NCBI GenBank assembly: GCA_031257695.1
Contig: JAIROB010000179.1
Span: 1-5,895, forward strand
DNA from: Treponema sp.
Lineage (GTDB): Bacteria; Spirochaetota; Spirochaetia; Treponematales; Breznakiellaceae
Length of the DNA: 5,895 nt
Reading direction: 5' to 3'
A program made the translations under genes and the position numbers. Positions 5,373 through 5,895 of the stretch are shown here, one piece after another (the stretch's first letter is position 1; the number at the start of each line of letters is the position of its first letter). The notes under the pieces are model-generated. The model made no database searches and was not told the origin of the DNA. It saw nothing but the letters and a program-made list of their open reading frames with translations.

Positions 5373-5382
5373 GAGGTTCCCT

Positions 5383-5411
5383 ACCCTACCCCAAAACTCC
5401 CTGAAAGTCAA
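5383..5411 (-). promoter_or_regulatory. Candidate sigma-70 promoter of the rpsF operon
   Basis: Minus strand: -35 TTGACT (plus 5406-5411), a 17-bp spacer, and -10 TAGGGT (plus 5383-5388). The -35 matches five of six consensus bases and the spacing is ideal; the -10 matches only three of six. It is about 60 bp upstream of the rpsF start and the only reasonable candidate in this leader. Confidence 0.45.
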
Positions 5412-5418
5412 TAGGCGC

Positions 5419-5468
5419 GCCCCCCATGGACCCAAGTTGGGTTAGCGGGGACGCACATGGAGTAAAAA
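5419..5468 (+). repeat. Degenerate intergenic repeat, copy A
   Basis: A C-run leading to CATG (5425-5428), then GGACCCAA, about 18 variable bases, then GGGGACGCACA (5447-5457). The same framework appears at 5697 and 5783. It lies just upstream of the rpsF promoter. Its 3' end has AGTAAAAACGG where the other copies have GTAATGGGG. No function is visible. Confidence 0.5.
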
Positions 5469-5485
5469 CGGGCGGCGTTGGAGTA

Positions 5486-5577
5486 TGCCTGGCTCTCACT
5501 TGCCTGTAGAGTCCGCTTCCGCAGTCCCACTAAGCGGGTCTGCTGCAGCGGGGAATTCCAGAGAGTTCAGCCAGGCA
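5486..5577 (-). repeat. Palindromic repeat element, copy 2 (inverted)
   Basis: The core 5495-5561 is the inverted relative of 299-365. Its outer arms are a perfect 9-bp inverted pair, TGCCTGGCT (5486-5494) and AGCCAGGCA (5569-5577), different in sequence from the arms of copy 1. On the minus strand, CCGCU (5547-5551) pairs with AGCGG (5513-5517). GCAG (5540-5543) pairs with CUGC (5521-5524). CCCGC (5534-5538) pairs with GUGGG (5526-5530) around a UUA loop. Internal-loop sizes are the same as in copy 1. It ends about 75 bp upstream of the rpsF promoter, in the region the operon would share with any divergent gene. Confidence 0.75.
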
Positions 5578-5696
5578 GACTCCGCCGCCGCCCGCCTTTG
5601 TCGGGGGCGTCCCCGTGCCGCAGGAAAGCGGGCCCATAGGGGGCCTGTGGCGCGGGGATTTGTTCTGATCCGGCCGACTTCTATGCGTTTATCCTA
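5578..5696 (+). repeat. Gene-free stretch with two blocks shared with the left flank
   Basis: Contains CGGGGGCGTCCC (5602-5613) and CGGGCCCATAGGGG (from 5629, with one extra G), in the same order and orientation as at 369-441 but closer together. I see no credible start, ribosome site or protein motif. The short plus-strand frame through this region (5485-5697) is the palindromic repeat read as protein. Confidence 0.45.
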
Positions 5697-5752
5697 GACC
5701 CCGCATGCACTCCCACGCTACCCGGGGACGCATAAACACCGCGTAATGGGGT
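5697..5752 (+). repeat. Degenerate intergenic repeat, copy B
   Basis: CCCCGCATG followed by CACTCCCA, then GGGGACGCA (5724-5732), ACACC, and GTAATGGGG (5743-5751). Shares its framework with copy C, displaced by 86-87 bp, and more distantly with copy A. Confidence 0.6.
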
Positions 5753-5782
5753 TTGGCAGAAAACAAAGTCCCCGCGACCAAG

Positions 5783-5840
5783 CCCCCCCCATGGATCCCC
5801 AAAACGTCACGGAGACGCACACACACCTTGTAATGGGGGT
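5783..5840 (+). repeat. Degenerate intergenic repeat, copy C
   Basis: Eight C residues (5783-5790), then ATGGATCCCCA, GGAGACGCA (5811-5819), ACACACC and GTAATGGGG (5830-5838). In the minus-strand frame copies B and C read as related short peptides beginning PHY, but codon pattern and repeat nature argue against a gene. The last 55 bases of the window (5841-5895) show nothing recognisable. Confidence 0.6.
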
Positions 5841-5895
5841 CTCTACTATGCCGCGCAAGCGGCTTCCGAGGAAAAAGCACGGGAGGGGCCACCGG

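Noticed and set aside
5485..5697. Plus-strand frame whose peptide resembles the one from the left repeat (shared PVESA...GNS pattern)
   Set aside because: The likeness comes from the shared DNA element. Of nine differences about four are silent, no strong sign of protein selection, and the stems explain the changes better.
5783..5790. Eight-C tract as a phase-variation switch
   Set aside because: It is not within a gene or between recognisable promoter elements, so there is nothing evident to switch.
5689..5892. Minus-strand frame with two related peptides beginning PHY
   Set aside because: It is the 86-87 bp degenerate repeat translated; no domain and no ribosome site.

Overview
This 5.9 kb window holds a compact minus-strand ribosomal/replication operon, read right to left. 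Its order is rpsF (S6), ssb, rpsR (S18), a DUF2232/YybS-type membrane protein, rplI (L9), dnaB and a small ComFB-family gene. The 3' end of a V-type ATP synthase subunit B gene converges on it from the left edge. V-type ATPase beside this gene order, GC-rich DNA (high fifties percent by eye) and intergenic space full of short dispersed repeats fit a spirochaete of the Treponema group, perhaps a gut or termite-associated one. That assignment is inference from gene content, not a database match.

Layout: 2-256, AtpB C-terminus (+). 257-455, non-coding, with a palindromic repeat element (291-373) and weak hairpins between the converging genes. 456-5324, the seven-gene minus-strand operon. Most gaps are 5-49 nt; the exception is 100 nt between ssb and rpsR. 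5325-5420, operon leader with a candidate promoter and two small hairpins near the rpsF start. 5421-5895, about 475 bp without a credible gene. It contains a second, inverted copy of the palindromic element (5486-5577), two short blocks also seen at the left end, and three degenerate copies of another repeat.

Working together: S6, S18 and L9 are ribosomal proteins, with S6 and S18 binding each other on the 30S platform. SSB and DnaB act at the replication fork. The DUF2232 protein sits next to rplI-dnaB as its relatives (yybS) do in Firmicutes, but the c-di-AMP phosphodiesterase gene (gdpP/yybT) usually between them is absent. A ComFB-type gene, a family with reported cyclic-dinucleotide receptors in cyanobacteria, closes the operon instead.

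Most unusual points: (i) L9 is about twice normal length because of an acidic C-terminal tail built from a 27-residue tandem repeat. (ii) The two copies of the intergenic element keep the same multi-part stem despite sequence divergence, including a compensatory C-G to U-A pair, two one-sided G-U changes that agree on one transcribed strand, and fully replaced but still complementary outer arms. This suggests a structured RNA or palindromic mobile repeat. (iii) S18 has a Gly/Arg/Asp-rich N-terminal extension. (iv) The rpsF leader can form hairpins that may relate to S6:S18 autoregulation.
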